Assembly (NCBI RefSeq): GCF_020886775.1
Contig: NZ_AP024525.1
Coordinates: 1,674,001 to 1,738,000 of the forward strand
Direction of reading: 5' to 3'
DNA: 64,000 nt
Source of the DNA: Sinomonas cyclohexanicum
GTDB taxonomy: Bacteria > Actinomycetota > Actinomycetes > Actinomycetales > Micrococcaceae
This document shows, in pieces, positions 62,887 to 64,000 of this stretch; the stretch's first letter is position 1; every line of letters starts with the position of its first letter. Below the pieces are notes generated by a model that was not told the DNA's origin, did not search any database, and saw only the letters and a list, made by a program, of their open reading frames with translations. The translations under genes and the position numbers were made by a program.

Positions 62887-63014
62887 GGGCGGCAAACTCG
62901 GCCGCCCCGTAGACTTGATGTCGAGTAAGGCCAGCGCGCTGGCAGTCAAACGCATAGTGACGGGACGCGGCTTCGGGCCGGCCGACCAAAGGAATCCAGG
63001 AAAGAGGAGCCATC

Positions 63015-64000
63015 ATGGCAGAGCAGAACGGACGCGGCACCGGAGGCCGAGGGTTCAATGGACCTCGTGGAGGCTCGGCTGGTGGCCGTGGCTCGGATCG
63101 CTCGGGCGGACCGTTCCGGGGTACCAGCAACTCTGGTGGCCGTCCTCGTGGATTCCGTGATCGCAGTCGCGATGAGCAGCAGGGTGGCGAGCGTCGTCCA
63201 TTCGGCGAGCGCCGCTCCAACGGCGACCGTCCGCAGGGCGATGATCGCGGTCCCCGTCGGTTCGAGGACCGTGGCGAGCGTCGGCCCTTTGGCGACCGTC
63301 CGCAGCGCGATGACCGTGGTGAGCGTCGCTCCTTTGGCGACCGTCCGCAGCGTGATGACCGCGGTCCGCGTCGGTTCGAGGACCGTGGCGAGCGTCGGCC
63401 CTTTGGCGACCGTCCGCAGCGCGATGACCGTGGTGAGCGTCGCTCCTTTGGTGATCGTCCGCAGCGTGATGACCGTGGTCCGCGTCGGTTCGATGACCGT
63501 GGTGAGCGTCGTCCCTTTGGTGATCGTCCGCAGCGTGATGACCGTGGTCCGCGTCGGTTCGAGGACCGTGGTGATCGTCGGCCCTTTGGTGATCGTCCGC
63601 AGCGTGATGACCGTGGTCCGCGTCGGTTCGACGACCGTGGTGATCGTCGTCCCTTTGGTGATCGTCCGCAGCGTGATGACCGTGGTCCGCGTCGGTTCGA
63701 CGACCGTGGTGAGCGTCGTCCCTTTGGCGACCGTCCCCAGCGTGATGACCGTGGTCCGCGTCGGTTCGACGACCGTGGCGAGCGCCGTCCCTTTGGCGAC
63801 CGTCCCCAGCGCGATGACCGTGGTCCGCGTCGTCCGTTCCAGCGTGATGACCGTGGCGACCGTCCCCAGCGTGACGACCGTGGTCCGCGTCGGTTCGACG
63901 ACCGTGGCGAGCGCCGTCCCTTTGGCGACCGTCCCCAGCGCGATGACCGTGGTCCGCGTCGTCCGTTCCAGCGTGATGACCGTGGCGACCGTCCCCAGCG
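63015..64000 (+). CDS. Arginine/aspartate-rich repeat protein (truncated by the window end)
   Basis: An open frame from ATG 63015, with AGGAG upstream, running off the end (328 codons seen). A glycine/arginine-rich start ([18 protein letters not shown]) is followed by many copies of a 23-residue unit, such as [20 protein letters not shown] followed by RGP. The protein is strongly charged, almost free of hydrophobic residues and surely disordered. It looks like an RNA-binding or condensate-forming linker attached to an unseen C-terminal domain. Codons are biased to CGT, GGT and GAC, as in highly expressed genes. It lies directly after the rRNA operon. Similar actinobacterial genes are sometimes labelled primosomal protein, without support I can see. 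Confidence 0.75.
   Translation, partial: MAEQNGRGTGGRGFNGPRGGSAGGRGSDRSGGPFRGTSNSGGRPRGFRDRSRDEQQGGERRPFGERRSNGDRPQGDDRGPRRFEDRGERRPFGDRPQRDDRGERRSFGDRPQRDDRGPRRFEDRGERRPFGDRPQRDDRGERRSFGDRPQRDDRGPRRFDDRGERRPFGDRPQRDDRGPRRFEDRGDRRPFGDRPQRDDRGPRRFDDRGDRRPFGDRPQRDDRGPRRFDDRGERRPFGDRPQRDDRGPRRFDDRGERRPFGDRPQRDDRGPRRPFQRDDRGDRPQRDDRGPRRFDDRGERRPFGDRPQRDDRGPRRPFQRDDRGDRPQ
63240..64000 (+). repeat. 69-bp coding tandem repeats
   Basis: GCGTCGGTTCGA recurs with a period of 69 bases (for example at 63482, 63551 and 63620), equal to 23 codons. Units vary mainly at Glu/Asp codons and silent positions (CGT/CGC, GGT/GGC). The array continues past the window end. Confidence 0.85.

Noticed and set aside
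63240-64000. CRISPR-like regularity
   Set aside because: The period is 69 bases in frame, there are no unique spacers, and the units encode a continuous repeat protein.

Overview
The window is high-GC actinobacterial chromosome. The 16S/23S/5S sequences, the gene order (DUF1844-infC-rpmI-rplT, then pheST, then argCJBDFR and argGH) and actinobacterial traits (PriA-type HisA, a mycothiol-dependent isomerase-family protein, an Rv2578c-type radical SAM protein, many GTG starts) point to the Micrococcaceae, near Arthrobacter/Sinomonas. Genus is inferred by eye from the 16S text, not from a search.

Layout. 1-4.2 kb: 3' end of hflX, dinG, then lexA divergent from a LysM cell-division-suppressor-like gene with LexA boxes between them. 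4.3-8.8 kb: his genes (hisC, hisB, hisH, a 52-aa membrane protein, priA) and a frameshifted sseB-like gene. 8.8-19.2 kb: an MFS transporter, DUF1844, the infC-rpmI-rplT translation operon with a long structured leader and an apparent AUU start, a SpoU methyltransferase, a CDF transporter, a second MFS transporter, a NUDIX hydrolase, the SOS-boxed radical SAM gene, and a SIMPL protein with an HExxH protein. 19.3-23.6 kb: pheS, pheT and a 4'-phosphopantetheinyl transferase. 23.7-27.3 kb: a lower-GC accessory island with a complete IS630-family element, a DUF998 membrane protein running into the IS end, orphan small genes and a phage packaging-like relic. 27.3-33.7 kb: an M1 aminopeptidase translationally coupled to a 1314-residue Pls/PosA-type synthetase (adenylation, carrier, membrane and hexapeptide-repeat regions), and a quinone oxidoreductase. 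33.7-39.9 kb: argCJBDFR behind paired ARG-box-like sites. 39.9-46.4 kb: a Y-family polymerase, small enzymes, and an ECF41-type sigma factor with a frameshifted oxidoreductase and an ECF41-like promoter. 46.5-56.9 kb: argGH behind a second ARG-box pair, a PIG-L deacetylase, an isomerase-family protein, a DNA glycosylase, apt, a HelD-like motor and tyrS. 56.9-62.9 kb: a complete rRNA operon. 63.0 kb to the end: the start of an arginine/aspartate-rich repeat protein.

How it fits together. Most of the window is housekeeping: histidine and arginine synthesis, translation, DNA repair and the SOS response. The most interesting block is 22.9-32.7 kb. There a phosphopantetheinyl transferase, a synthetase of the epsilon-poly-lysine/poly-ornithine class and an aminopeptidase look like an ancestral cluster for a cationic homopoly(amino acid), later split by the island.

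Three sequence-level patterns cut across genes. First, 14-nt repeat units in inverted arrays lie between convergent gene pairs at 10.2, 15.1 and 51.8 kb. Second, a -10 box sits exactly 6 nt before a start codon in at least eight genes, suggesting leaderless mRNAs. Third, there are two clear and one possible single-base frameshifts, which may be real or sequencing errors.
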